Assembly: GCA_002308515.1 (NCBI GenBank)
Contig: DBVN01000028.1
Span: 16,177-71,144 of the forward strand
Direction of reading: 5' to 3'
DNA length: 54,968 bases
DNA from: Verrucomicrobia bacterium UBA1263
GTDB taxonomy: Bacteria; Verrucomicrobiota; Verrucomicrobiia; Limisphaerales; UBA1412
A model generated the notes under the pieces. That model saw only the letters and a list, made by a program, of their open reading frames with translations, did no database searches and was not told where the DNA came from. Positions 17,308 through 26,642 of the stretch are shown here, one piece after another; within the stretch, counting starts at the first letter, position 1, and each line of letters begins with the position of its first letter. The position numbers and the translations under genes were made by a program.

Positions 17308-18141
17308 CTAGGCATTGCACTTGAGAACACCGTTGAAATATCCGATAGACTCCGCCACACCCGGCAGAACATCGCTCATATCCTTCGCGTATTCCAGGCT
17401 GCAAACACCGGTGTAATTGACCTCTCTCAAGGTATTGAACAACTTCGCGAAATCGATCAGCCCGCGTCCGGCCTCAATACACCAGCCCGACTTATCGGCT
17501 TTGTTGACATCCCAGACATGCATATCATAAATGCGGGAACTGTATTTCTTCACATCCTCAATGAGATCCAATCCCGAACGCACCGTGTGACCAATATCCA
17601 GGCAGATACCCAACCGTTCGTCCAGGTCTTTTACATGCTCCCATACATCAGACGCGACCGGGAAAACTTTGATATCCGGCCCATGGATGTGGATGGCGAC
17701 TTTGAAATCATATTCTTTCACCTTCTTTTCCACCAGCGGCAGGAGTTCATAATCAGGCACTCCGATGATGAGCTTTACTCCCACCTTTTTCGCGTATGCA
17801 AAGGCATTATTCACCTCAGCTTCACTCTTCATATAGATGGGACCTACGCCATAAGGAGTGATCTTGCGATCTTTGAATTTACCCAGAACTTCCGCGATCT
17901 TTTCATCACTGGCATTGATAGGCAGATGAAAATCCTTCAAAGACATATAGCGTACATTCACACGATCCATCATTTTCAGAGAATCGTCTAAATTGTATTT
18001 CGCGAAAGTATATCCGGCGCATCCGATCTTGAATGGCCAGGGCTTGCCGTTTTCCTTAGCGGAAACGTTTTGTGTTACGGACGAAAGGCTCAGACCGCCT
18101 AATCCCACGGCAGCCATCTTAAAAAAATGTCGTCTATTCAT
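17308..18141 (-). CDS. Tat-signal sugar phosphate isomerase/epimerase-like protein (xylose isomerase-like TIM barrel)
   Basis: The 277-residue protein begins MNRRHFFKMAAVGLGG, a twin-arginine signal with a hydrophobic core, so it is folded before export to the periplasm. The remainder is an AP-endonuclease-2 family TIM barrel, with metal-ligand blocks such as AIHIHGPD, GICLDIGHTV, YDMHVWDV and VCSLEYAKD. Family members isomerise, epimerise or dehydrate sugars and their keto forms. In glycan-degrading PVC bacteria it often accompanies DUF1080 proteins, and one is present at 12502; joint action on 3-keto-sugars is an inference. It lies 47 bases downstream of the RNase P RNA gene. Confidence 0.85.
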   Translation of the reverse strand: MNRRHFFKMAAVGLGGLSLSSVTQNVSAKENGKPWPFKIGCAGYTFAKYNLDDSLKMMDRVNVRYMSLKDFHLPINASDEKIAEVLGKFKDRKITPYGVGPIYMKSEAEVNNAFAYAKKVGVKLIIGVPDYELLPLVEKKVKEYDFKVAIHIHGPDIKVFPVASDVWEHVKDLDERLGICLDIGHTVRSGLDLIEDVKKYSSRIYDMHVWDVNKADKSGWCIEAGRGLIDFAKLFNTLREVNYTGVCSLEYAKDMSDVLPGVAESIGYFNGVLKCNA

Positions 18142-18188
18142 AATAAATCCATTATTAGTTAAAAATTAAAAACACCATTCAGTAAATT

Positions 18189-18564
18189 GGCTAAGGGGAA
18201 ACTGTAAGCCGAATTCTGTCTGCACTCTTACGAATGGAGAAGATCATTTCTCTAAGCAACCTAACCCGAAATCCCGGTTTTCACCATGAAACGGACCACT
18301 TCCAAGGATTCCCTATTTGGTCTTGCGCCGGATGGGGTTTTCCCTGCCCCGTAAATTACTCCACGGGCGGTAGTCTCTTAAGCTACCTTTTCACCCTTAC
18401 CTCTCGCGAGGCGGTATATTCTCTGCGGCACTCTCCGTGAAACAGCCTTGACGCTGTCCCCCCGTCTGTATCCTGTTCGCACAGGTTAGACGGCATCCTG
18501 TCCTGCGGCGTTCGGACTTTCCTCCCATGATTTCTCATGAGCGACCTTCCGTTACCCCAAAGCC
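18189..18564 (-). ncRNA. rnpB: RNase P RNA, bacterial type A
   Basis: On the minus strand the conserved core is clear: the 5' GGAGGAAAGTCCGAACG block near 18510-18530, the ATATACCGCC segment near 18410, and the 3' GACAGAATTCGGCTTAC near 18203-18218. Helix P1 can be drawn between GGCTTTGGGG (5' end, 18564 to 18555) and CCCCTTAGCC (3' end, 18198 to 18189), giving about 376 nucleotides. RNase P matures the 5' ends of tRNAs. The exact ends are set by the P1 pairing and could be off by a few bases. The open reading frame that crosses it on the plus strand is not a gene. Confidence 0.95.
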
Positions 18565-18637
18565 AACACTAAGTTACAGCGACACGCAAGGTTAAGCAAG
18601 CCTAATCTGACATTTTCAAGGAAACATGAATTCCGAA

Positions 18638-18667
18638 TTGTACAACGGTGCTTTGCTGGGCTATACT
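18638..18667 (+). promoter_or_regulatory. Sigma70-type promoter
   Basis: TTGTAC (18638-18643) and TATACT (18662-18667) are 18 bases apart. The -10 box covers the TTG at 18667, which rules that codon out as a start, and it lies 11 bases before the ATG at 18679, so the leader should be only a few bases long. Confidence 0.6.
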
Positions 18668-18678
18668 TGGGAAAGGAT

Positions 18679-19308
18679 ATGAGCGCGCCTCGTCATATAT
18701 GGACCTCTCCGAGAGGGATTTTAGAGCTCGGTTTCCAAGGGTATTCCTGCAACTGGGGAACCTCTATTGCCATTCTCTATGAGGATCTGGATTCCGTACT
18801 GCCGTCGATCATGAGAATCCTTCACGCGGGATTACTGGCCGAAAACCGGCAAAACTGTTTTCTTTCGGAGCCGGTTCAGGAAGCCTTGATACACCTTTAC
18901 GAAAAAAAACATCCCGCGGAGGCAGTTCATCTTCAAGAGCCGGAACATTTTTCCTTTACGGATCCGACCAAAGCCGAAATCATTTTCAACCCTGATGATC
19001 CTTTGCAGATCAGCGATCATATCGATAATTTCTACTATGCCAGCCAAATCGATAAGGAAACCCCTATCCGCTCCATCCTGGATATCCGGCAAGCTCTGCC
19101 TTTCTATAAGAAACCGACTCAGCTGGCCGAAATGATCTTCCATATCAATTTCACCATTTGCAGCAAAGACTGGCTGCAAATCGTTCTCTATGACTTGAAT
19201 GAGATCAGCGCGACTTTCCTGATGGCGGCCTTGGAATACCACGCTTTTGTCCTGCGCAATAATAAATTGATCCAAAACACTCTTTATAAAGAGGATAAAA
19301 AGAAATAG
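18679..19308 (+). CDS. Hypothetical protein upstream of dnaG
   Basis: The 209-residue product begins MSAPRHIWTSPRGILELGFQG. I do not recognise the family. It appears soluble, with no signal peptide, and mixes beta strands in the N-terminal third with helices and many acidic residues later on (ILDIRQALPFYKK, LYDLNEISATFLMAALEYHA). It has its own promoter, and dnaG begins 32 bases after its stop, so it probably leads the dnaG-dnaB transcript. The ATG at 18679 was preferred over the TTG at 18667 because the latter is inside the -10 box; AAGGA lies just before the ATG, but too close for a standard ribosome binding site. Confidence 0.65.
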   Translation: MSAPRHIWTSPRGILELGFQGYSCNWGTSIAILYEDLDSVLPSIMRILHAGLLAENRQNCFLSEPVQEALIHLYEKKHPAEAVHLQEPEHFSFTDPTKAEIIFNPDDPLQISDHIDNFYYASQIDKETPIRSILDIRQALPFYKKPTQLAEMIFHINFTICSKDWLQIVLYDLNEISATFLMAALEYHAFVLRNNKLIQNTLYKEDKKK

Positions 19309-19340
19309 AGACTACTCCCCCATGAAGCTGCAATGAGACC

Positions 19341-21155
19341 ATGATCCCGGATGTCATCATAGATCAAATTCGTGACGCTAATGATATTGTCGAAGTCATC
19401 AGCGCCTATCTGCCCCTGAAAAAGAAAGGCCGGGAATTTGTCGCGCTGTGTCCCTTCCATAATGAAAAGACCCCCAGCTTCAACGTCATTCCTCAGAAAC
19501 AGATCTTTTACTGTTTTGGATGTCACAAAGGAGGAGATGTTTTCAAATTTCTGTGTGAGTATGAACACATTCCCTATCCTGAAGCTATACGCCGTCTGGG
19601 AGAAAGAGCCGGCATTGAAGTTCCGGAAGACAACAGCGTATCTTCACTGAACCGCTCCGTCAAAGAATCTATGCTGAGGATCCATGAGGAGTTCACTCAA
19701 TACTGGCATCGCCAGCTGCTGAGCAGTCCGGAAGGGCAAATCGCCCGCGACTACCTGGCAAAGAGAGGTGTCTCAGAGCAATCCATCGAAGATTTCCGCC
19801 TGGGTTACACTCCTAAGCTCTGGGAAGATACCCCCGTTATGGCACAGCGCCTCCATCTGGATATGGATCATCTGGTCGAATCGGGACTTGCCCTCGCTCG
19901 CCAATCTGATGGGAAAAACAGCTCCGGACTCTATGGACGATTCCGAGGCCGGTTGATGTTCCCCATCTGCAATGATCAGGGACAAGTGATCGCCTTCAGT
20001 GCCCGTGTCCTCTATCCCGATGACAAAATGGGGAAATATGTCAATTCCCCTGAAACTCCTCTTTTTCACAAAGGAAAAGTCATTTATGGACTCGACCGGG
20101 CCAAACGGGAAATCACGGAGAAGAAATTCTCCATTATCTGCGAAGGTCAGCTGGACCTCATCAGTTGCCATGCCGCGGGTTTTCGGAACGCCGTCGCACC
20201 GCAGGGAACCGCCTTCACCGAGGATCAGGCCCGTCTGCTCAAACGCTTTGCTCCCGAAGTTGTCCTGTGCTTTGATGGTGACAACGCCGGTCAAAATGCT
20301 GTCATAAAGGCTTTTGACATTCTCATTAAATCAGAACTCAGCATGAAGGTCCTCTTCCTGCCCGACCAGCATGACCCGGATTCATTTATCAAAGCTTATG
20401 GAGCGGAAGCCTTTGGAAAACTGCTCAACACATCCCGGCAATTTTTCGATTTCTATCTTGCCTATCTTTGTCAGCACCACAACAAAGACTCTGACACAGG
20501 CCGCTTGCAGATCGTACAGGCAATGGGTGAAGCCTTGAACAAGGCAGACCAGCCGCTGCTGACAGATACTTATGCTCAGAAAACCGCCAACCTGCTCAAT
20601 GTCAGCACTCAAACGATTTTAGATCAATTCAAGCGCATTCCTCAGTACTCTGAAAGAAGATATGCTGAAGCACCTGCTCCGGAACAGTTTGATGATGCCG
20701 GAGAACCTATGGATGAAGAAGAATTCATCCCCCCCTCCAAACAGGATCGCTGGCTTCTGAAACTCCTCCTCATGAATAAGGATCAATGGGATAGGGTCTG
20801 CCAGTGTTTTCAGCCGGAATGGGTCGAAAACAAATCTGTAAGAGAGATCATCACTTATATACTGGATCTCCACACCGCTGGCGATTGGTCACAAGACGCT
20901 TTACTAAAAGCATTTCCATCTCCGAATATCCAACAGCTTCTTTATGAGATACTGGTGCAGACAGTAGAAAACATCCCGGAAAAGGAACGTCAACTGAAGG
21001 AACTCCTCATGACCTTACGCAATAAACACTGCAATCAGCTGTTGAGAAACATCAACCAGCAGCTGCTGAAACCTGGAATTTCTTTAGATGAACAACTTCA
21101 ATTACTCCAGCAAAAAGAACGTATCCGGCAAATCAAAAGCACACCCTTGATATGA
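19341..21155 (+). CDS. dnaG: DNA primase
   Basis: The 604-residue protein has the complete primase layout: an N-terminal CHC2 zinc ribbon with C37, H40, C58 and C61, the RNA polymerase core, and a Toprim domain with the acidic residues in EGQLDLIS (E268) and FDGDNAGQ (D312 and D314). The C-terminal third (about 430-604) should be the helicase-binding domain. It makes the RNA primers for lagging-strand synthesis. The DnaB partner gene follows 79 bases downstream, with a striking palindrome between them. The common EGYMD form of the Toprim motif is EGQLD here. Confidence 0.97.
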   Translation: MIPDVIIDQIRDANDIVEVISAYLPLKKKGREFVALCPFHNEKTPSFNVIPQKQIFYCFGCHKGGDVFKFLCEYEHIPYPEAIRRLGERAGIEVPEDNSVSSLNRSVKESMLRIHEEFTQYWHRQLLSSPEGQIARDYLAKRGVSEQSIEDFRLGYTPKLWEDTPVMAQRLHLDMDHLVESGLALARQSDGKNSSGLYGRFRGRLMFPICNDQGQVIAFSARVLYPDDKMGKYVNSPETPLFHKGKVIYGLDRAKREITEKKFSIICEGQLDLISCHAAGFRNAVAPQGTAFTEDQARLLKRFAPEVVLCFDGDNAGQNAVIKAFDILIKSELSMKVLFLPDQHDPDSFIKAYGAEAFGKLLNTSRQFFDFYLAYLCQHHNKDSDTGRLQIVQAMGEALNKADQPLLTDTYAQKTANLLNVSTQTILDQFKRIPQYSERRYAEAPAPEQFDDAGEPMDEEEFIPPSKQDRWLLKLLLMNKDQWDRVCQCFQPEWVENKSVREIITYILDLHTAGDWSQDALLKAFPSPNIQQLLYEILVQTVENIPEKERQLKELLMTLRNKHCNQLLRNINQQLLKPGISLDEQLQLLQQKERIRQIKSTPLI

Positions 21156-21156
21156 T

Positions 21157-21187
21157 GTTATTCACAACGGGTTGTGAATAACTTTTT
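21157..21187. promoter_or_regulatory. Perfect 12-base palindrome holding two inverted DnaA-box matches; also terminator-like
   Basis: GTTATTCACAAC (21157-21168), a GG spacer, then GTTGTGAATAAC (21171-21182) and five T. Each arm contains TTATTCACA, which fits the DnaA-box consensus TTATNCACA, in opposite orientations. The stem with its T-run could equally work as an intrinsic terminator after dnaG. Confidence 0.65.
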
Positions 21188-21234
21188 CGTTCATCTTTTT
21201 GACATCCCCGGTTCATTATGCAAAGCTCTGATTC

Positions 21235-22848
21235 GTGAGTGTGACGAGTGACAATCCAAACAATGAAGTTCCTGATGAAATCCCCGCGAATCCACCGGAA
21301 TCCTCTGAATACAACTATGTTCCAGAGGAGGAAGTGAATCCGCTCCCGGCAGAGGAAATGGTACCTCCTCCCGTCAAAAAAGGAACACGTGGACGCGGAC
21401 GTAAAAGTCACACAGCATCCTCCCGTTCAGATACAAACGCCATTCACCCTCCTCAAAGGCAAACTCCCTGTTCTATTGAGGCGGAACAAGGTGTTTTGGG
21501 ATGTATCATGCTCGACCCCAGAAACAATCTTGCTTTATTCATTTCAAAACTCAGTGGCAAAGACAACTTGGAAAATATTTTCTATGACGTTCGTCATCAG
21601 ACTTTGATCTCCCAGATCATAGCCATGAACGAGGAATCCACCCCCATTGATGACCTGACTCTGATCCAGCGTTTGAACGATCGCGGGCTTCTTGACGCGG
21701 CCGGCGGTATTGCCTATGTATCCAGTCTAAAAGACGCGCCACCTTCTCCGCTGAATATGGAATACTATCTGGATATCGTGCGAGAGAAGTATCTTTTGCG
21801 CAGTCTTGTCCAAACCTGCACGGTTTTGGCGGAAGATGTATATTCTAATCCATCAGATGTGGAAGCTCTTATGGATAAAGCGGAAAAAGAGATCCTGCGC
21901 ATCAACGGTGAATGGGTTCATGCTTCTTCCACCACAATGCAGGATCTCGTAAGGAATGCCTTTCAAACCATCGAAAACTATTTTAACCGCAAAGGCGATC
22001 TTACCGGTCTGGCTACAGGATTTCCTCAGCTGGATAAAATGACTTCCGGTCTGCACGAGGGAGAAATGATCGTGATCGCGGCTCGTCCTTCTATGGGCAA
22101 AACGTCCCTGGCCATGAACATCGCTGAACACGCTGCCATCGAATTAAATCAACCGGTAGGTGTGTTCAGTCTGGAAATGACCGCAGACTCTCTGGTCATG
22201 CGTATGCTTTGTTCACGGGCTCAAGTCAGTATGCAGTCCATCCGCAACGGAACTTTGACTAACCAGGACTTTATGCACATGACCACAGAAGCCAGAAGAC
22301 TGGCTTCTGCTCCGGTCTATATTGATGACACTCCGGGACTGAGTATTTTGAATCTGCGAAGCCGGGCGCGCCGCATGATGGAAAAAGGCATCAAACTTTT
22401 CGTGATAGACTATTTGCAGCTGCTGCACTCCTCCGTGAATCAAAAAGGAGACAACCGTCAACAGGAAATCGCGGATATTTCAAACAACATCAAAAGCTTA
22501 GCTAAAGAACTCAAAGTCCCGGTCATCGTCCTGAGTCAGCTCAACCGTGACGTGGAAAAAGAGAAGAACCGCGCTCCTCGCCTGTCAGACCTCCGTGAAT
22601 CCGGTGCCATCGAGCAGGACGCGGATATCGTTTTGCTGATCTATCGTCCTAATAATAAGGCAGAAGGACACTATTCCAAAGATGAAGATGAGGAACCGAA
22701 CTCACAAAACGCGGAAACCACGGTCCCCATCAAACTGATCATCGCCAAACAAAGAAATGGTCCAACCGGTGATGTCGACCTTATTTTCTTGAAAAATTAC
22801 ACTCGATTTGTTAATCCTACCCGTGTACGTCCAGAAGACGTACAATAA
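21235..22848 (+). CDS. dnaB: Replicative DNA helicase
   Basis: The 537-residue protein has the DnaB N-terminal domain (about 80-180, beginning SIEAEQGVLGCIMLDP) and the RecA-like ATPase domain with Walker A ARPSMGKTS (K289), the segment LFVIDYLQLL for Walker B, and LSQLNRDVEKEKNRAPRLSDLR with the arginine finger region. It unwinds the replication fork and recruits DnaG. About 75 residues precede the normal start; they are acidic and proline-rich, then basic, and probably disordered. The start is one of two near GTG codons (21235 or 21241). No Shine-Dalgarno sequence is seen. Confidence 0.97.
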   Translation: MSVTSDNPNNEVPDEIPANPPESSEYNYVPEEEVNPLPAEEMVPPPVKKGTRGRGRKSHTASSRSDTNAIHPPQRQTPCSIEAEQGVLGCIMLDPRNNLALFISKLSGKDNLENIFYDVRHQTLISQIIAMNEESTPIDDLTLIQRLNDRGLLDAAGGIAYVSSLKDAPPSPLNMEYYLDIVREKYLLRSLVQTCTVLAEDVYSNPSDVEALMDKAEKEILRINGEWVHASSTTMQDLVRNAFQTIENYFNRKGDLTGLATGFPQLDKMTSGLHEGEMIVIAARPSMGKTSLAMNIAEHAAIELNQPVGVFSLEMTADSLVMRMLCSRAQVSMQSIRNGTLTNQDFMHMTTEARRLASAPVYIDDTPGLSILNLRSRARRMMEKGIKLFVIDYLQLLHSSVNQKGDNRQQEIADISNNIKSLAKELKVPVIVLSQLNRDVEKEKNRAPRLSDLRESGAIEQDADIVLLIYRPNNKAEGHYSKDEDEEPNSQNAETTVPIKLIIAKQRNGPTGDVDLIFLKNYTRFVNPTRVRPEDVQ

Positions 22849-22917
22849 CCGTAGAACCACATAGAATCGAGGCCACTATGCGAGAAACTTCGTATAGCGG
22901 AACTCAGAGAACCTCAG

Positions 22918-25305
22918 ATGAAGAAAAAAATCAGACTCTGTGCTGTTGTTGCCGCTCTGCTATTGCTTAGCGGACAACCTCTTGCATGGGCACAAGGACA
23001 GTCCTCCTACGAGAATACGACCGTCCAGAAGATCACTATCACCCATGTGGGACCGCAAGCTGTTAATGATGACTACATCCGCTCCAATATTCGCATCAAA
23101 CCTGGGGACACCTATGTACGGACGGTTATAGACGACAGTATCAAAAACCTCTATTCCACAGGATATTTCTACAATATCCGCGTGGGTGAAGAGGATGCCG
23201 GAGCCGGAGATGTCAACCTTACATTCTTTGTTCAGGCAAAGCCCATCATCACAGACATTCAATTTGTTGGAAATGAACATATCAAGAGACGCGCATTGAT
23301 GAAAAAAGTCTCTTCAAAAGTGGGCGCTCCCCTGGATGAACACAAACTTTTCAAAGATACCCGTGATATTTTAAAGAAATACCAACGCAGCGGCCGTCAG
23401 AAAACAACCGTTAAATATACTACTAATGTAGATGAAAAAGCCGGCCGCGCCAGTGTGGTATTTGAAATCGTAGAAGCACCGAAAATCAAAATCAAAAAGG
23501 TTCTCTTCGATGGGGCCAGCGCTTTTAAACAGAAGAAATTACGCAAAGTCGTTAAGACTCGCAAATTCTGGTTCCTCTCCTTCATTACCGGCAGCGGTAC
23601 ACTGAAAGATGATCAGGTGGCTGAAGATCAGGAAAAACTGACAACCTTCTATCACAACGAGGGTTATCTCGATTTCAAGATCAATGACATCAATTCCGAT
23701 GTGATTAGCGAAAAACGCATGATCGTCCACTTTGATATCGAAGAAGGCCAGCAGTATCATGTGGGCAAGATATCCTTTGAAGGAAATAAGCTCTTCAGTT
23801 CTGATGAGATCCTGCGTGGTGTTTACACAGAAGGAAATCTGTCCAAGATGTCTATGCTGGAAGGCAGTGTTTTCTCTCCAAAAGGACTCACCGCTGATAT
23901 CGAAGCTATTGAGGATTACTACGGCTCCCGCGGTTATATCGATGTCATCGTCAACGCTGTAAAGATCCCTAATGTAGAAAACTCTACGATGGATCTTATC
24001 TATCGGGTCGAGGAATTTGATAAATCCTACGTTGAGAAAATCGAGATACGAGGCAATACCAAAACCAAAGACAAGGTCATCCGCAGGGAATTAGCCATCA
24101 CACCGGGTGAAGTTTTTGACATGACTCGTGTCAAACTGAGCAAACGCCGTCTGGAAGGTCTGCAATATTTCTCCAAGGTGGATCCTCAGCCGGAGCCGAC
24201 CGATATTCCTGATCGTAAGGACTTGGTTATCAACATTGATGAAAAGGATACCGCCAATTTCATGGTGGGCGCGGGCTTCAGCACCGTTGATAATCTATTC
24301 GGTTACGCGGAAGTTTCTCAAAGCAATTTTGATTTGTTCAAACCACCCTACTTCATGGGCGGAGGTCAAAAGATGCGTTTGCGCGCTACCATCGGCACAA
24401 AGCGGCATGACTACATCCTGTCCTTTGTCGAACCGTGGCTTTTTGGCCGTAAGCTCGCGTTGAGTACAGACTTATACTGGAGACAAATCAGTTACTATTC
24501 TGATGAATATGAAGAGGAGATCCTGGGCGGCAAGGTTGGTCTGACCCGTACCCTTTGGAACGACTTCTGGATAGGCGGTATTGCTTACTCTCTTGAAAAT
24601 GTGAACATCAATCATGTCACATCAAAAGCGCCGTATGTCATCCGCCAGGATCAGGGTTCCAATCTGATTTCCAAGGTCATGCCCTCCATCGCATACGACA
24701 CACGCAATTCCACAATGCTGCCCAATGGCGGTCAGCGCACTGAATTCCTTCCGCAAGTAGCAGGCGGTCCTTTCGGAGGTGATTTCAGTTTCTATAAACT
24801 GGAATTGAGAACTTCCTGGTATTTCAAAGGCTTTGGCGAAGGTGATGTGCTGGAAGTGATGGGACGCATCGGCACTATGGATAATTATGATAATTCCGAC
24901 CATATCCCCTTCTACGAAAAATACTATTTAGGCGGTGCCTACGATATGCGCGGCTATAAATACCGTCACTTAGGTCCCCTCATTGAAGGCGAACCTGTTG
25001 GCGGTCAAACTTATGTCTTCGGCAGCTTGGAATACTCTGTTCCTATCATCGAGGAATATCTGCGTGTTGCGGCATTCTATGATATCGGCTGGGTCAACCC
25101 GGACGCCTACGATTTCAATCCCTCTCACAGAAAAGATCCTCTGTATGGCAAGTTAGGATGGGCAGATGACGTGGGTCTCGGTGTCCGCTTGAACATCCCG
25201 ATGCTCGGACCTCTGCGCTTTGACTATGGTATTCCCATCAACGGCAGGAACGAAGGCAGCAGCGGACGATTCAATTTCAGCGTGGGTTATACCCGTGAAT
25301 TCTAA
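22918..25305 (+). CDS. bamA: Outer membrane protein assembly factor BamA
   Basis: The 795-residue protein has a signal peptide (about residues 1-25, ending AWAQG), five POTRA repeats (about 30-440, with blocks such as DIQFVGNEHIKRRALMKKV and IEIRGNTKTKDKVIRRELA) and a 16-strand barrel containing the conserved YYLGGAYDMRGYKYR and ending in phenylalanine (VGYTREF). It is the core of the machine that folds beta-barrel proteins such as the LptD encoded at the window start. Two Skp-like chaperone genes follow at 24 and 11 bases spacing, a common arrangement. Confidence 0.97.
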   Translation: MKKKIRLCAVVAALLLLSGQPLAWAQGQSSYENTTVQKITITHVGPQAVNDDYIRSNIRIKPGDTYVRTVIDDSIKNLYSTGYFYNIRVGEEDAGAGDVNLTFFVQAKPIITDIQFVGNEHIKRRALMKKVSSKVGAPLDEHKLFKDTRDILKKYQRSGRQKTTVKYTTNVDEKAGRASVVFEIVEAPKIKIKKVLFDGASAFKQKKLRKVVKTRKFWFLSFITGSGTLKDDQVAEDQEKLTTFYHNEGYLDFKINDINSDVISEKRMIVHFDIEEGQQYHVGKISFEGNKLFSSDEILRGVYTEGNLSKMSMLEGSVFSPKGLTADIEAIEDYYGSRGYIDVIVNAVKIPNVENSTMDLIYRVEEFDKSYVEKIEIRGNTKTKDKVIRRELAITPGEVFDMTRVKLSKRRLEGLQYFSKVDPQPEPTDIPDRKDLVINIDEKDTANFMVGAGFSTVDNLFGYAEVSQSNFDLFKPPYFMGGGQKMRLRATIGTKRHDYILSFVEPWLFGRKLALSTDLYWRQISYYSDEYEEEILGGKVGLTRTLWNDFWIGGIAYSLENVNINHVTSKAPYVIRQDQGSNLISKVMPSIAYDTRNSTMLPNGGQRTEFLPQVAGGPFGGDFSFYKLELRTSWYFKGFGEGDVLEVMGRIGTMDNYDNSDHIPFYEKYYLGGAYDMRGYKYRHLGPLIEGEPVGGQTYVFGSLEYSVPIIEEYLRVAAFYDIGWVNPDAYDFNPSHRKDPLYGKLGWADDVGLGVRLNIPMLGPLRFDYGIPINGRNEGSSGRFNFSVGYTREF

Positions 25306-25329
25306 TCTATTGAGAATAAAGTTTTTTGT

Positions 25330-25935
25330 ATGAAAAAATTAGTCGCAACATTGGCAGTCTGCAAAGTTATTTGCGCGCTTGCAGTCTGTTTCACACTCAC
25401 CTTTGGTGCCAATGCTCAATCCCAAAAGATTGCTACCATTGACATGGTCAAAGTCTTCAATGAGTATTACAAAACAGCTCAGGTCAATAAACAGATATCT
25501 GAACTGTCCGAGAAATACAACGCGGAATGGATCCAATTTGAATCGGATCTGAAAGTGATAAAAGAAGAATACCTTGAAGTCATTAAAAGACTCCAGGATC
25601 CCGCCGCAACAGAAGAGGCAAAAGCCAAAGATACGGAGCTGGCAAAACAGCTCAATGAAAAAGGTAAAAAACAAGAAACTGATATGGCTCAATTCAAAGC
25701 CGACGGTCTTCGCACTCTCGACAGCGAGAAAAAACGACTGAGAGCCAAAATCATCAGCGAAATCTCAGAAGTCGTTTCAAAACGCGCTCAAAGCGAAGGT
25801 TATACTCTTGTTTTGAATACAGCCTATAATGAAGACGACCCCAAACGTCCTATTATTTTCACATCCGGAAAAAATGATATCACACAAGAGGTTCTGGATA
25901 TTTTAAACGCGGATGCTGATAAAAAAACTGAATAA
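25330..25935 (+). CDS. OmpH/Skp-family periplasmic chaperone (first copy)
   Basis: The 201-residue protein has a signal peptide (about 1-30, ending TFGANAQS), the family's start motif KIATIDMVKVFNEYYKT, then two long charged helices predicted to form the coiled-coil arms of the trimeric jellyfish-like chaperone. Skp proteins hold unfolded outer-membrane proteins in the periplasm before BamA inserts them. It is 24 bases downstream of bamA and 11 bases upstream of a second, clearly related copy, so a tandem duplication is likely. Confidence 0.9.
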   Translation: MKKLVATLAVCKVICALAVCFTLTFGANAQSQKIATIDMVKVFNEYYKTAQVNKQISELSEKYNAEWIQFESDLKVIKEEYLEVIKRLQDPAATEEAKAKDTELAKQLNEKGKKQETDMAQFKADGLRTLDSEKKRLRAKIISEISEVVSKRAQSEGYTLVLNTAYNEDDPKRPIIFTSGKNDITQEVLDILNADADKKTE

Positions 25936-25946
25936 ACTATTTTTAT

Positions 25947-26579
25947 ATGAAAAAAATCATTCCTGTACTCATTACCTGTTTGACTCTTTGTTTCTGCTGT
26001 GAAACAACGGCTATAGCTCAAACAACACAAAAAATCGCTACCATCAATCTTCGTAAAGTCTTTGATGGATATTTTAAGACCAAGCAAGCGGATATCCAAA
26101 TCAAGGAACTCGCAGCGGGATATGACGCCGAAAGTAAAAAGTATCAAGATGAGTATAAAAAGCTCACCGATGATTACAGTGTGGCTTTCGCAAAAATCGA
26201 TGATCCCACGATCACCGAAGAGGTAAAAGCTCAGCGTCGTGCCGCCGCAGAAGATCTTCGCGTTGAAATCAAAAAGATGGAGACAATGATCACCCAGTTT
26301 GAACGCAGTGCCCGCACCGCTCTCTCAGAACAGCAGCGCCGCTATCGCAAGAACATCATGGATGAGATCACGGAACTTGTGGCCAAACGCGCGAAGAGCG
26401 AACAGTATTCCATGGTTTTTGATGTGGGAGCGGACAGCGCTGACCGCAGTCGTATCCTCCTGTACACGGATGGTCAATATGACCTGACCGAAGATATCCT
26501 CAAACAGCTCAATGCCAATGCCCCCGCGGACATCCTTGAGAAGATGAAAGAGGAACCCATTGAATCTGAAGAACCTTAA
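25947..26579 (+). CDS. OmpH/Skp-family periplasmic chaperone (second copy)
   Basis: The 210-residue protein has a signal peptide (about 1-26, with CCETTAIAQ), KIATINLRKVFDGYFKT, two long charged helices and an acidic C-terminal tail. The start motif and overall layout match the copy at 25330, but the two have clearly diverged (for example in the helix sequences), so they may prefer different clients or form mixed trimers; that is an inference. The paired arrangement after bamA is known in related bacteria. A 10-base hairpin follows the stop codon. Confidence 0.88.
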   Translation: MKKIIPVLITCLTLCFCCETTAIAQTTQKIATINLRKVFDGYFKTKQADIQIKELAAGYDAESKKYQDEYKKLTDDYSVAFAKIDDPTITEEVKAQRRAAAEDLRVEIKKMETMITQFERSARTALSEQQRRYRKNIMDEITELVAKRAKSEQYSMVFDVGADSADRSRILLYTDGQYDLTEDILKQLNANAPADILEKMKEEPIESEEP

Positions 26580-26592
26580 CAGATGATGGATG

Positions 26593-26625
26593 ACGAATGC
26601 CGTAAAGAATGAAAGCGGCATTCGT
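26593..26625 (+). promoter_or_regulatory. Perfect 10-base hairpin in the leader of the small transporter gene
   Basis: ACGAATGCCG (26593-26602) pairs with CGGCATTCGT (26616-26625) across a 13-base loop. There is no U-run after it, and it ends 5 bases before one possible start (26631) and 17 before the other (26643), so a role in translation or mRNA end processing is more likely than simple termination. Confidence 0.55.
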
Positions 26626-26642
26626 ATAAAATGCGGCATACC

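Noticed and set aside
18234..18440. 68-codon frame over the RNase P RNA
   Set aside because: It covers the conserved RNase P core on the opposite strand.
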